Positions 35,098 through 47,351 of a stretch of 64,000 nt of DNA are shown here, in pieces. The stretch's first letter is position 1. Each line of letters begins with the position of its first letter. The translations under genes were made by a program, and so were the position numbers. The stretch comes from Aplectana chamaeleonis (taxonomy: Eukaryota; Nematoda; Chromadorea; Rhabditida; Cosmocercidae), in the NCBI GenBank assembly GCA_029168955.1, contig JAPDOI010000134.1, positions 1,054,001 through 1,118,000 of the forward strand, in the 5' to 3' direction. Under the pieces are notes generated by a model. That model was not told the DNA's origin and did no database searches. It saw only the letters and a list, made by a program, of their open reading frames with translations.

Positions 35098-38000
35098 GAC
35101 TTACTTGACTTAATCGGTTGGCTTTCGCCTGACGCGGTCATTCCGCATCTTCACCGAGGTGTGCCGTCCTAGTAGTCAGCCGTGTCCATTTTTCACGGTC
35201 TTCAGCCACAATTTGAACACATTCCATCCAGCTGTCACTATTCCATTTCCTGCGAAACGAAACATCGCGCCTGAACTGTCCTTCGATGCCGAGTGACTTT
35301 AAATCCTCTTTAACCACATCCGTCCAGAACTTTCGCCTACGCCCAGGTGGCCGTTTCCAGACAGGATTTGGAAGCATTTTTAAAGCGTGTTGTACGAGAC
35401 GATCCGGCGTTCTTCTTAGTATATGCCCGAGCAGTCGAAGTCGACTTTCCATTGCTGCTTGAGATGGCGTTAGGAGATGCTGGCACCTCCCTCGTGTCAA
35501 GCGTTGATGTACTGCGTCGATTTCCTTGTAAAGGTCTTCGTTATGGCATACACGCGGCCAGAAATATCCAAGCAAACGCCTAAAAAGCTTCCTCTCCGTG
35601 CAATCCAACCTTCCCATCTGCGTTTTCGGTGCTGCCCACGTCTCCGATCCGTACATCATGATAGGGCGAATAGCGGATAGGTAGACGCGCAACTTGACTT
35701 CCTTCGCGATGGTGGTAGACCACAAACACTTGGTTAGAGAATTGAATGCAGACGTAGCTTTCGCACATCGTTGTCGAATATCCGCTGCATAACTACCATC
35801 GTTCTTCAGCAAACAGCCCAAATAACAGAAATCGTCCACCAGTTCGATACGTTGTCCGTCCACACAAACTCCAGTTGAAGGCCTCTGAGAGACCCACATC
35901 TGCTTGCATTTGTCGGGACGAAGACGAAGTCCATAGGCTGCGGCATACTTCGAAACGAGGTTCACAATCCTTTGCAGTTTTGCGTTGTTTTCAGCGAATA
36001 ACACAATGTCGTCGGCGTACTCCAGGTCGACAAGGGAGCGTCCTGATGGTGTTAGGATCACATCCGCAGGAAACTGTTCTGCAACTCTACGCATGATGTC
36101 ATCAACGGCGAAGTTGAAAGAAAAGGTCCTCCAACGGCTCCTTGCCTTACTCCTGTTTTCACCTCGAAAGCTGACGTAAATCCGACAGGTGTACGAACTG
36201 CTGCTGTTGTTCCTTTGTTCATGTCCTCGATTAACCGAACATACTTTTCCGGGACTCCATCTGCTCGCAGAGCATTGAGCAATCGATCACGATGAGGAGA
36301 GTCGAACGCGGCTTCAAAGTCCAAAAAAAGCAAGCTGTAATGGCTCCGAAAACCGCTGCCACGATTCAATTACTCTTCTCACGACGAACACTTGGTCGAT
36401 GGTCGATCTTCCAGGTCGAAAACCGGCTTGCTCATCTCTGGTCGTTCCTTCACGATGTTTGATAAGTCGCTCGAGAATGATACGTTCTAAAACCTTGTAC
36501 ATGACACGAAGTAGAGAGATTCCTCTGTAGTTCTTAGGATCCGTGACGGATAGCTTCTTGTGAAGAGGTACGATGATCGCATGTCTCCACGAATCGGGTA
36601 TCCTTTCGCTCATCCATATGGCACGGATGGTGTTGGTCATTTCACGAATCCCAGACGGAGGAAGAGCTTTCAGCATTTCAGCAGTGATGTTGTCATCTCC
36701 ACCTGCCTTTCCATTCTTCATTTTCCGGACACAATCCAAAACTTCAGACTCAGCCGGCGGTTCCTCACTGACATCGTAATGTGCTCTCTGAACATGCGGG
36801 AGCTCAGGTACTGATGGCGCTGGACGATTCAGTAGTGAACTGAAGTAATCCTTCCATATTGGCAGCGTCGCATCACCAACTGCAACTCCATTGGTAGTGT
36901 TCAAGACAGGAGAACATCTCTTCATCTTCCCGCTATACTGTCGCAGCAACGTGTAGGCTTTCCTCGGATTCTTCTCCTCCCAAGCCTTCTCGAACTCCTT
37001 AGCTCTACACGTCCACTCTCGTTCGCGGTCACTTTGAAGCTGCCGACGCAACTTCCTCCTCAGACGCTTCTCCTCCACGAAGTTTCCTGCAGTTCGGAGA
37101 GCACATACTCTGTTGTAGGTAGATGTTGTTTCTTCTGAGACGTAGGCGAACTTCTTCTTAGGCTGTACAACCGGGAGTGCCTCTTTCGAAGCGTCCTGGA
37201 TGCATTTGACAAAAGAATCCGCGTCGCAAAGTTTCTTCTTAGTCCGTACTCCGATGTGAATAGAAACGCGTTGTCGGAAATTCCTTCTGCACTCTTCATC
37301 TCTGAGACTTGTCATGTCAATCCTCTGGAGAGGCTGAGCCCCTCGCTTCCTCTTATGAATCCTCGCAGTGAAGTTCAACAGAACAGGACGGTGATCCGAA
37401 TCGAATGCGACATCCCACACAGCTCTAGATCTTCGAATGTCCGATACTGGAATATTCCTCGTCAGGACATAGTCAAGCTGTAGTTTCAAAGTTGTCATCT
37501 TCCGCTTCCGCTGCTCTTCTGGAGATAGCCGGGTTGGTCCCTGCCACGTAAGCTGATGGCGGCGATGATTCCTCTTGAATGTCGATGCAATAATCAGACC
37601 ACTGCGTTCACAAAAGTCGACAAGGCGGTAGCCATTGTCCGATGTTTGCTCCACTGGGTAGAACCATTTACCGAGTACTTCGGATTCCTGATCAAGTCCC
37701 ATCTTCGCATTTGCGTCAATCCCCACGACAACAGCATGTTGACAAGGTATCCTGGCCAGCAACGTATTGAGTTCCTCATAAAACGCATCCTTCGAATTGT
37801 CTTCGGCGGTTTCAGTGGGCGCATGAGCACTCACTATCCACAGATTGAATCCTCTGTGATCCCGCAGTCGTACGAATGCATTCCGACACGACGTTGAGCC
37901 GAACTCCTTGACCATACCATTGAAATCCTTCCTTACAGCTATTGCACAGCCTCCCACTCTCCTATCGTCAGCGTTGCCGCAGTAGATGGTGTACTCTCCG

Positions 38001-38373
38001 ACGCTGATGACGGGTCTATCCTTGAGGCGGGTTTCCTGCAAAGCAGCAAACGGTGCATGGAAATAGCTCAGAAGTCTGGATAGCGCAGTTTTTTGGATAT
38101 CACTCGACAGCGATCGACAGTTCAGGGTGGCGAAATTGTGGCTTGTGGCCAAAGACTCCATGACTCCCTAGGTACGGATCCTAAGGTGTTATGGACCAGA
38201 GGCCTTAGTGTGCCGGGCGCGACACCTTTATGCAATGTGCGGGATACTTTCGCGATATAGTTGTGCACGCTATATCGCTCGAACGTTCCCTGTGTACACT
38301 CAAACGTCTGCTGGGTTCAGTAGAAGCAGGGGCACCAACGAGCAGGTACCAACAGACTTGTATACACACCCCC
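35098..38373 (-). mobile_element. RTE-clade LINE inserted in satellite
   Basis: 3276 bp flanked by the 12-bp duplication ACTTGATATGAT (35086-35097 and 38374-38385), which is normal satellite sequence. The 3' end (plus-strand left) has a short TGACTTACTTGACTTA tail. The 5' region before the ORF is about 210 bp. Near full length. Confidence 0.9.
35138..38161 (-). pseudogene. RTE endonuclease/reverse transcriptase with two frameshifts
   Basis: Starts at ATG 38161. APE-type endonuclease: TLNCRSLSS, LQETRL, VVGIDANAKMG and DSDHRPVLL. Reverse transcriptase: NYRGISLL, EQAGFRPGRSTIDQ, LDFEAAFDS, GVRQGAVGGPF and the catalytic YADDIVLFAEN, then a C-terminal YGSETWA...RLLGHILR region. One frame change lies at a seven-T run near 36325 (one T too many). 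The other is near 36125, just after GGPF (one base too few). Otherwise the frame is clean over about 1000 residues, so the copy is young or the shifts are sequencing errors. Confidence 0.9.
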
Positions 38374-41160
38374 ACTTGATATGATAAGCAGTAATAAGTG
38401 AAGTATTTAATATTAAACAGTAAGTAGCAAACTTGTTAGTCACTTCCCCTGTCCCTTCTCTACAAAAAAGTACATATTTTAGCGATTTGATCTACCAACT
38501 GATAATATCACTTGATATGATAAGCAGTTATAAGTGAAGTAGTTAATGCTAAACAGTAAGTAGCAAACTTGTTAGTCACTTCCCCTGTCCCTTCTCTACG
38601 AAAAAGTACATATTTTAGCGATTTGATCTACCAACTGATAATATCACTTGATATGATAAGCAGTAATGAGTGAAGTATTTAATGTTAAACAGTAAGTAAC
38701 AAACTTGATAGTCACTTTCCTTGTCCCTTCCCATCGAAAAGTACAGCCTACAACGTGTTTTATCGATTTGATCTACCAACTGGTAATATCACTTGATATG
38801 ATAAGCAGTAATAAGTGAAGTATTTAATGTTAAACAGTAAGTAGCAAACTTGTTAGTCACTTCCCCTGTCCCTTCTCTACGAAAAAGTACATATTTTAGC
38901 GATTTGATCTACCAACTGATAATATCACTTGATATGATAAGCAGTAATGAGTGAAGTATTTAATGTTAAACAGTAAGTAACAAACTTGTTAGTCACTTTC
39001 CTTGTCCCTTCCCATCGAAAAGTACAGCCTACAACGTGATTTAGCGATTTGATCTACCAACTGATAATATCACTTGATATGATAAGCAGTAATAAGTGAA
39101 GTATTTATTGTTAAACAGTAAGTAGCAAACTTGTTAGTCACTTCCCCTGTCCCTTCTCTACGAAAAAGTACATATTTTAGCGATTTGATCTACCAACTGA
39201 TAATATCACTTGATATGATAAGCAGTTATAAGTGAAGTAGTTAATGCTAAACAGTAAGTAGCAAACTTGTTAGTCACTTCCCCTGTCCCTTCTCTACGAA
39301 AAAGTACATATTTTAGCGATTTGATCTACCAACTGATAATATCACTTGATATGATAAGCAGTAATGAGTGAAGTATTTAATGTTAAACAGTAAGTAACAA
39401 ACTTGTTAGTCACTTTCCTTGTCCCTTCCCATCGAAAAGTACAGCCTACAACGTGTTTTATCGATTTGATCTACCAACTGATAATATCACTTGATATGAT
39501 AAGCAGTAATAAGTGAAGTATTTAATGTTAAACAGTAGGTAGCAAATTTGTTAGTCACTTCCCCTGTCCCTTCTCTACGAAAAAGTACATATTTTAGCGA
39601 TTTGATCTACCAACTGATAATATCACTTGATATGATAAGCAGTAATGAGTGAAGTATTTAATGTTAAACAGTAAGTAACAAACTTGTTAGTCACTTTCCT
39701 TGTCCCTTCCCATCGAAAAGTACAGCCTACAACGTGTTTTATCGATTTGATCTACCAACTGATAATATCACTTGATATGATAAGCAGTAATAAGTGAAGT
39801 ATTTAATGTTAAACAGTAAGTAGCAAACTTGTTAGTCACTTCCCCTGTCCCTTCTCTACGAAAAAGTACATATTTTAGCGATTTGATCTACCAACTGATA
39901 ATATCACTTGATATGATAAGCAGTTATAAGTGAAGTAGTTAATGCTAAACAGTAAGTAGCAAACTTGTTAGTCACTTCCCTGTCCCTTCTCTACGAAAAA
40001 GTACATATTTTAGCGATTTGATCTACCAACTGATAATATCACTTGATATGATAAGCAGTAATGAGTGAAGTATTTAATGTTAAACAGTAAGTAACAAACT
40101 TGTTAGTCACTTTCCTTGTCCCTTCCCATCGAAAAGTACAGCCTACAACGTGTTTTATCGATTTGATCTACCAACTGATAATATCACTTGATATGATAAG
40201 CAGTAATAAGTGAAGTATTTAATGTTAAACAGTAGGTAGCAAACTTGTTAGTCACTTCCCCTGTCCCTTCTCTACGAAAAAGTACATATTTTAGCGATTT
40301 GATCTACCAACTGATAATATCACTTGATATGATAAGCAGTAATGAGTGAAGTATTTAATGTTAAACAGTAAGTAACAAACTTGTTAGTCACTTTCCTTGT
40401 CCCTTCCCATCGAAAAGTACAGCCTACAACGTGTTTTATCGATTTGATCTACCAACTGATAATATCACTTGATATGATAAGCAGTAATAAGTGAAGTATT
40501 TAATGTTAAACAGTAAGTAGCAAACTTGTTAGTCACTTCCCCTGTCCCTTCTCTACGAAAAGTACATATTTTAGCGATTTGATCTACCAACTGATAATAT
40601 CACTTGATATGATAAGCAGTTATAAGTGAAGTAGTTAATGCTAAACAGTAAGTAAGCAAACTTGTTAGTCACTTCCCTGTCCCTTCTCTACGAAAAAGTA
40701 CATATTTTAGCGATTTGATCTACCAACTGATAATATCACTTGATATGATAAGCAGTAATGAGTGAAGTATTTAATGTTAAACAGTAAGTAACAAACTTGT
40801 TAGTCACTTTCCTTGTCCCTTCCCATCGAAAAGTACAGCCTACAACGTGTTTTATCGATTTGATCTACCAACTGATAATATCACTTGATATGATAAGCAG
40901 TAATAAGTGAAGTATTTAATGTTAAACAGTAAGTAGCAAACTTGTTAGTCACTTCCCCTGTCCCTTCTCTACGAAAAAGTACATATTTTAGCGATTTGAT
41001 CTACCAACTGATAATATCACTTGATATGATAAGCAGTAATGAGTGAAGTATTTAATGTTAAACAGTAAGTAACAAACTTGTTAGTCACTTTCCTTGTCCC
41101 TTCCCATCGAAAAGTACAGCCTACAACGTGTTTTATCGATTTGATCTACCAACTGATAAT
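38374..41160. repeat. Satellite array with five-monomer higher-order repeat
   Basis: Two monomer lengths alternate: A (136 bp, with CCTGTCCCTTCTCTACG) and B (145 bp, with CAGCCTACAACGTG). Variant marks (AATAAG, TATAAG, AATGAG after GCAGT) repeat in the order A-A'-B-A-B with a period near 698 bp: the TATAAG variant falls at about 38524, 39222, 39920 and 40616. Copies of the higher-order unit are almost identical. Confidence 0.93.
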
Positions 41161-41810
41161 TGGCTGTAGTAAACCCCCTCAAAATGAAGTTAAGATGATC
41201 TTAAACGATCGTATGAAGAAATGTTGGAATGATCTGTAAGATTGTCTTGATGATATGGTGAAGGATATGAATCTCATCTGTAAGCGCAACATTCAGATGA
41301 TGAACATTTTTAAGATGATGCCAATTTCATCAGGTTAGCTGAACTTCTACAGATCATCTGGACAGAGGAAAGCGAGAGAGTACGCACTCCCGCAGAAGCT
41401 CGTCTTATCTTTAAGAGTAACCACGGAGCGCCTCTTATTCTTCAGATGAAATACCAGTTATCATTATCAGCTATCACAAAACAACAAACATCTCATTTCA
41501 TTCATTGAGAAAGAAAGCATGGAGTTGGTCGATTAGAGAATGACCTCCTGCAGAATGAGGGCCGGCTTTTCTTATTCTCTTACGTATAATCATGTGTTAT
41601 CATATCATGAATATGCGAGGACGACCGCTTTAGGGCGAATCATCGCTAATGGAATGAATACGGGCCTAAGTTCAGCGACCAGTTGTGACTGATAGCGATA
41701 ATTATGAATCAATAAGGAATAAAGATCATCTGAAAATTCTCTGGAAGAATATCGGATCATCTTATCGAATTGATATCAGATCATCTGATAGGGGTGGTTT
41801 ACTACAGCCC
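41161..41810. mobile_element. Inverted-repeat element inside the satellite
   Basis: 650 bp, ends TGGCTGTAGTAAACC and the complement of GGTTTACTACAGCCC. The uninterrupted satellite reads CTGATAATATCAC, so AAT (or AT) was duplicated. The interior is rich in AGATCATCTG-like palindromes. No coding content; superfamily not assigned. Confidence 0.88.
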
Positions 41811-42848
41811 AATATCACTTGATATGATAAGCAGTAATAAGTGAAGTATTTAATGTTAAACAGTAAGTAGCAAACTTGTTAGTCACTTCCCCTGTCCCTT
41901 CTCTACGAAAAAGTACATATTTTAGCGATTTGATCTACCAACTGATAATATCACTTGATATGATAAGCAGTAATGAGTGAAGTATTTAATGTTAAACAGT
42001 AAGTAACAAACTTGTTAGTCACTTTCCTTGTCCCTTCCCATCGAAAAGTACAGCCTACAACGTGTTTTATCGATTTGATCTACCAACTGATAATATCACT
42101 TGATATGATAAGCAGTAATAAGTGAAGTATTTAATGTTAAACAGTAAGTAGCAAACTTGTTAGTCACTTCCCCTGTCCCTTCTCTACGAAAAAGTACATA
42201 TTTTAGCGATTTGATCTACCAACTGATAACATCACTTGATATGATAAGCAGTTATAAGTGAAGTAGTTAATGCTAAACAGTAAGTAGCAAACTTGTTAGT
42301 CACTTCCCCTGTCCCTTCTCTACGAAAAAGTACATATTTTAGCGATTTGATCTACCAACTGATAATAGCACTTGATATGATAAGCAGTAATGAGTGAAGT
42401 ATTTAATGTTAAACAGTAAGTAACAAACTTGATAGTCACTTTCCTTGTCCCTTCCCATCGAAAAGTACAGCCTACAACGTGTTTTATCGATTTGATCTAC
42501 CAACTGATAATATCACTTGATATGATAAGCAGTAATAAGTGAAGTATTTAATGTTAAACAGTAAGTAGCAAACTTGTTAGTCACTTCCCCTGTCCCTTCT
42601 CTACGAAAAAGTACATATTTTAGCGATTTGATCTACCAACTGATAATATCACTTGATATGATAAGCAGTAATGAGTGAAGTATTTAATGTTAAACAGTAA
42701 GTAACAAACTTGTTAGTCACTTTCCTTGTCCCTTCCCATCGAAAAGTACAGCCTACAACGTGATTTAGCGATTTGATCTACCAACTGATAATATCACTTG
42801 ATATCATAAGCAGTTATAAGGGAAGTAGTTAATGCTAAATAGTAAGTA
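41811..42848. repeat. Satellite array, right part
   Basis: The same monomers continue. Here the TATAAG variant spacing changes to about 982 bp (across the insertion, insertion excluded) and 562 bp, that is seven- and four-monomer units. The array ends in the TAGTAAGTACTCATTG transition. Confidence 0.9.
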
Positions 42849-42949
42849 CTCATTGTCTAACTACTCACCAGCCTGGTTATCTGTCCACATACCAACTTAC
42901 CTGCCTGTCCAACTGATCGCCTGCGACCATTGGCAGTGGCCACTACTAA

Positions 42950-43015
42950 GGGTGCGTAACGCACGAGGAAGCACGAAGCGCGAAGCAGGAAGCAGGAAGC
43001 ACGAAGCAGCAACGA
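42950..43015. repeat. Short tandem repeat GCACGAAGCRGGAA
   Basis: Four or five imperfect units such as GCACGAAGCGCGAAGCAGGA. Confidence 0.7.
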
Positions 43016-43358
43016 GTTACACGTACAACAAGAATTTTTGATAAGGACTCGCCGATCTAACTTTGTTAGTTTTGAACCGATTTGGCTCAAATTTTGTCAG
43101 CATGTGCCTCCTGGACCATCTCACCTATATCACGATGGAAATCTCTGGAGAATTTGTTTAACAGGTTTTATTAACTACTTTACAGAATTCTAAGTGATCA
43201 CAAGTCCCGGGCAAAATAAACCTCTCCAGCCGCTTCGCGGCTGGACCGATTCCTTCAAAGGAACTCCAACGTTAGGCTACGAGGGATTCGATATACGAGT
43301 AAAATCTAAGGTCAAGAGCGCCTGACGACAGCGAAACACCGCAAGCTCGCGCAATAAT

Positions 43359-43479
43359 TTTAGTCTGATGAATGGACGGGGCTGCGACGATACATCACCC
43401 CGTGCGAATCAAAAACCCATTTTCCAGTGAGGCCGCCAACCCCACACTACCAGCCGCGCGGTCCATGCGTCAGACCAAA
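43359..43479. repeat. 121-bp multi-hairpin element, copy 2
   Basis: As for 31141-31261, with substitutions that weaken some internal stems. Confidence 0.7.
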
Positions 43480-43775
43480 TCGAAATCGGAAATCTTATAT
43501 ACATCTTAGGAATAACTTTAGAATTGGCGAGTGCGCCTAAACACTAAAATTTTTCGGATGAATTGCTTCTCGCCTTCGGACGGTTGCTCGATACTAGACT
43601 GCTAGCAAAATCGTTGAAATTTGACTCTCGAGAGTCAGATACTACAGAAATAGATGATAGTTGGATCAGATAAATGCCGCGCATTTAAAATTGCTTGTTT
43701 AGTACAGCATGCCGAGAACGGAGAACAATCAGCAGGCTTCACTATGAATTTTTTTTTTCGGAAAAGAAGAAATTT

Positions 43776-44053
43776 CTGTGCTTCTCTGTGCCAAATTTTG
43801 GTCCGCAATCGAGTCTCGACACGCTTTGCGGCCGCACGCTCCCGAGTCGTAAGAGTTTCCAGCGCTGCAGCCGCCGATCTGTATACTCTAGGTGGGTACT
43901 CGAAACTAGAAACTAAAGAAATTGGAGAAAACTGTATAAAAAAGCTACATCGAGTCGGCTTTGGTACTGGAAACTCGACCAACTCAGGCGCGTGCGGCCG
44001 CAAAGCGTGTCGAGACGCAATTGCGGACCGGAATTCGGCCCAGAAAAGCACAG
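43776..44053. mobile_element. M1 MITE, copy c (complete)
   Basis: Starts CTGTGCTTCTCTGTGCC, ends GCACAG followed by TA. It sits 30 bp from the splice donor of the adjacent minus-strand copy. Confidence 0.82.
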
Positions 44054-44084
44054 TAAACAAAAAAAATCAAGGTGATTAACTCAC

Positions 44085-45205
44085 GAGTGTTGCGATCGCG
44101 ACGTTTCCCCCAGGTTTTTGCTGTACAGCTGCAGTAGTGACAGCCATTAGAATAACAACTCAGGCAAACTGGGGCGTCGACAACAGGTTGATAAGTTTTT
44201 ATCTCATAAACCGCTCCCTGTTGACAGGTCAAATCGCGCGTATTGTCAGCCTGAGACCAGCCCGTTGCCCAGCGACGTCCGCTTGTTGTCGGGCTGTTGA
44301 CAATTCAATGTGTCGCGTTTAGCGGCCTATTTAGCAGCGGTTCACATCCTACAAACTGTTTAATCTAGCTTAGGAACTGCTTTACACCAACACGCGTCGC
44401 GGCAGGCACACCGACACGCGCCGCGGCAGGCATACTGACAGGCGTCGCGTGTCGGCACACGGAGAGGCATCGTGGTCGGCACACGTACACGCGCCGCGGC
44501 TAGCTGCCCAGCCTTCACCGGGGTCACCCCCTGATAGGCAGGACCGCCAGATGCTGGGCGGGGCCAATGTACCGCAAACTCAGGTAATTAAACCGGCTGC
44601 GCTGTCATCATTCAAAGAATGCCTGAAAAATGCGTCGTATACTTGCCTAGTATCTAGAGCTCTAGCTGTGCAACAGCTCGACATCGACCAGAGCATAACT
44701 CGTGGCCACGGCCCCGACGAATATCGGCGCGTTGGCCAGCGGTGACTCATGGTGAGCGGATCAACCTGTTGTCGACGCCATAGTTTACCAGAGAAGGTGC
44801 GAAGAATGGCAAGGTATAGAGACGAGGGTCCATGAGAGTCCTTGTAGTTCATAGAGAGCAAAAAAGTTGAAATTTGGAGGTCTATGCTGATAACTGGACG
44901 GGAAATGTTTTTTTGGTGATCCAGCATGCTCATCTTTCTCCTCCTTTTGAAGCGGTATAGGTGGTCTATAGGCGTTGTCCCAGGAAACAACGTCTTCTGC
45001 GCAGCTCTTGCTGTGAAGACGGGCCTCAATCGATTTCACATATTCCGCCAACTGATCAGCATCTTTCAAGAACACGGATTTCTCCAAACCCTCATCGTCA
45101 ACGTAGTAGAGACCTTCGAATGTGATGTTGCGTTTCCTCAGTTCCTCACTGAACAGCTTCCAAAGCTCGTCCTTGTCTTTGTATGTGATTCTGAACCGAA
45201 CCCTG
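44085..45205 (-). pseudogene. Truncated two-domain PB1-like copy (F')
   Basis: Minus-strand paralogue of E' with domain 2 (KDELWKLFSEELRKRNITF), DADQLAEYVKSIEARLHSKSCAEDVVSWDNAY and the linker. The Cys motif (NGCHYCSCTAKTW) is separated from it by the insertion 44159-44793. Domain 1 and start missing. Phase-1 donor kept at 44085. Confidence 0.8.
44159..44793. mobile_element. Inverted-repeat element in F'
   Basis: About 635 bp; the termini share GGCGTCGACAACAGGTTGAT, with a weaker outer part CTCAGGCAAACTG. E' at 31735 is the empty site. The interior carries about five copies of an ACACGCGCCGCGGCAGGCA unit (44388-44505). Exact ends are uncertain by a few bases. Confidence 0.78.
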
Positions 45206-45548
45206 ATTCTAGCGATGAAGAGACCCCAGATTCGCGTTCAGCGCCCTGAATAACTCCCAGTTGAAAGTTTTGAGCCAAATCCGAAAATTTTACCCAAACA
45301 CCCCAAAAATTGCCCGATAGGCCCTTACCTATTCACAAACCTTCGAAAACGCTTATAATTCCTTCCAGCGGTGTCCGCAGCAAAATCCGATGTTAGATAC
45401 GGAGACAAAGAGCCAGAATTGACCAGAAAACATTCATCATCTTTGAAATGGTGGGAATGGCCCTGCGAGGTTCCCTGGTGAGCAACACGCGAGTGAATGA
45501 CAGAACACAAAAAACCACCACTTGGAATTTTGAATTTTGTTCGTTGGA

Positions 45549-45585
45549 TGAGTCATTTGCCAAACATCGCAGGCGCCGCCCTAGA
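45549..45585 (+). promoter_or_regulatory. Conserved promoter module of gene F
   Basis: TGAGTCA at 45549-45555, then AACATCGCAGGCGCCGCCC, identical to the module before gene E. Confidence 0.6.
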
Positions 45586-45665
45586 GTCCACCGCCTCGGT
45601 TTATCGAGCGCCCCCTCCTGTGCACGTTACCTTTCCGCGACATTCTTATCGTGTGGTTATCGACT

Positions 45666-47050
45666 ATGAGTGAAGAGCTAAACGTAGGTGTGGAGGAGTC
45701 CGGTATTCAACAGCCTTCCAATGAAGTGGAACTAGGCGAGGGATCAGTTGAGCAAGAGCCATGTGCTGGAGACAACAAAACTCTCTCCATTACCTTGCAG
45801 AACTTTGCACCTATGCAGTTCACCATTACCTACAAAGGCGAAGAGGACCTCCACAGGAAGTTCGAGGAGAAAGTCAGGAAACTGAAACTGCCTCGCGATC
45901 AGATCTGTTATGATCGCGATGACGGCGAACGTATCTGTGTGAAGCGTGAGTATGATCTACTATATATGGTTTATGATAAATCTGAGGTGACACTCTATGC
46001 ACCCCCTCCTGGCCAAGAGCATTCTAAATACCGCGATCTCAAGAAAGGAGAGAATATCGTCAGCTTTAAAGGCACAGTCCAACCTCGAAATCGTGTTCCT
46101 GCTTTTTAGCCTATCTTGAAAACAGTCCGACGCTGATTCTAATGATGTCTCTGAAATCGTACCAGACCTCCTGGGAACGGAGTTATGGCCTCTCAAAATT
46201 TGAGCTGCGGAAGTATGGTGGACGAGTTGTCCGAGGCTTGTAACTTCTGTCATTTGCAAACGATGTCTGCGAGCGGACCTGAGTCGGTAGAGAGACTGAG
46301 AATGAAGGAAAGAACGGGGCTATTGATCGAAAACCATCGCTCATGTCGCCACTGTTGAGCTCGAAACATCGTAAAAGGGGCGTGCCAAAGTGGCTTCCGT
46401 GTGTGGGCGCCCCAGGGTGGCTTCCCCCTATATCTCGCTTATTCGGGGGAGTCGAGAGCTCGCACTTGGCAGGTGTTATAAGGGGTGAGTCCACTTCATA
46501 ATTATATGGTCTTCTCGGATTTTGCCCCTGAGCTTGGACTGTGCCTTTAAGCTCCAGCGTCACAGTAAACCTCGATTCAGAATCACATACAACGACAAGG
46601 ACGAGCTTTGGCAGCTGTTCAATGAGGAGCTGATGAAACGCAACATCACATTCGATAGTCTCTACTTACTTGACGATGAGGTTGTGGAGAAATCCGTGCC
46701 CTTGAAAGATGCTGAACAGTTAGTCGAATATGCGAAATCGATTCGGTTCCAACTTCACAGCAAGAGTTGCGCAGAAGACGCTCTTTCCTTTGAGAACGCC
46801 TACAGACCGCCGATACCGCTCCAAAAGAAGAAAAAGGCTGAGCATCCTGGCTCACGAAAAGGTCATTCTCCTACCAGGAATCAGCGTAGACCTCCAAATT
46901 TCAATTATTCTGCTCCCTATGAACTACAGAGGCTTTGGATGAATCATGGTTCTTCTACCTTTCCATTCTTTGCACCCTGTTATTCCATGGGCTGTTCTTA
47001 TTGTGGCTGCTCTGTATACACCTGCGAAAAATGTGGCGACGGCAATCCTC
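45666..47050 (+). pseudogene. Two-domain PB1-like gene F, first exon interrupted by a TTAA element
   Basis: Without the element (46070-46546) and one TTAA the exon is 904 nt, the same as gene E, and both halves are open: MSEEL... to NIVSFK, then LQRHSKPRFRITYNDKDELWQLFNEE to CEKCGDGNP and a phase-1 donor. As it stands, translation stops at 46109. However, removal of GT(46077)...AG(46557), 481 nt, would keep the frame and only change two residues, so it may still be expressed. A fuller terminal exon exists at 49013-49068; the intervening intron would hold the mariner. Confidence 0.8.
46070..46546. mobile_element. TTAA-flanked MITE, family T1, in coding exon of gene F
   Basis: 477 bp; termini AGGCACAGTCCAA and TTGGACTGTGCCT; TTAA at 46066-46069 and 46547-46550. 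Gene E (about 32970) has the single TTAA empty site. Internal sequence matches 17152-17603. Confidence 0.93.
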
Positions 47051-47351
47051 GTGAGTTTCCGACAGTTAATATTTTTCAGTTTACACGATACCTTTTTGAA
47101 GGAAGAAAAATTTACTTAAGAAACACTATATGATCTATATAATTGCTCTCGGTTTTCGGCTCGTTACACAAGGCGTGAATTTGTAAATGCGCGGCATTTC
47201 ACTGACTCAATTGCCATCAAAATCTGTGAAATCTGACTCTCATTCATTCTAGTTCATTCAAGGCATTCTAGTATCGAACAAGCGTCAAAAGGCGAGAAAC
47301 AATTCATTCGAAATATTTTAACGTTCGGCCGCACTGGCCAGTCCTATAGTA

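Larger units (their letters stand above)
43250..47345 (+). repeat. Segment S2', direct copy of 31010-33750
   Basis: Holds the same divergent arrangement (truncated minus-strand copy, plus-strand gene). Private insertions: elements at 44159-44793 and 46070-46546. Confidence 0.88.

Noticed and set aside
38162..38373. HDV-like ribozyme at the RTE 5' end
   Set aside because: The strand starts GGGGTGTG, but I could not find a consistent nested double pseudoknot by eye.
38374..42848. CRISPR-like alternation of repeats
   Set aside because: The units are head-to-tail satellite monomers with no unique spacers, in a eukaryotic context with LINE insertions.
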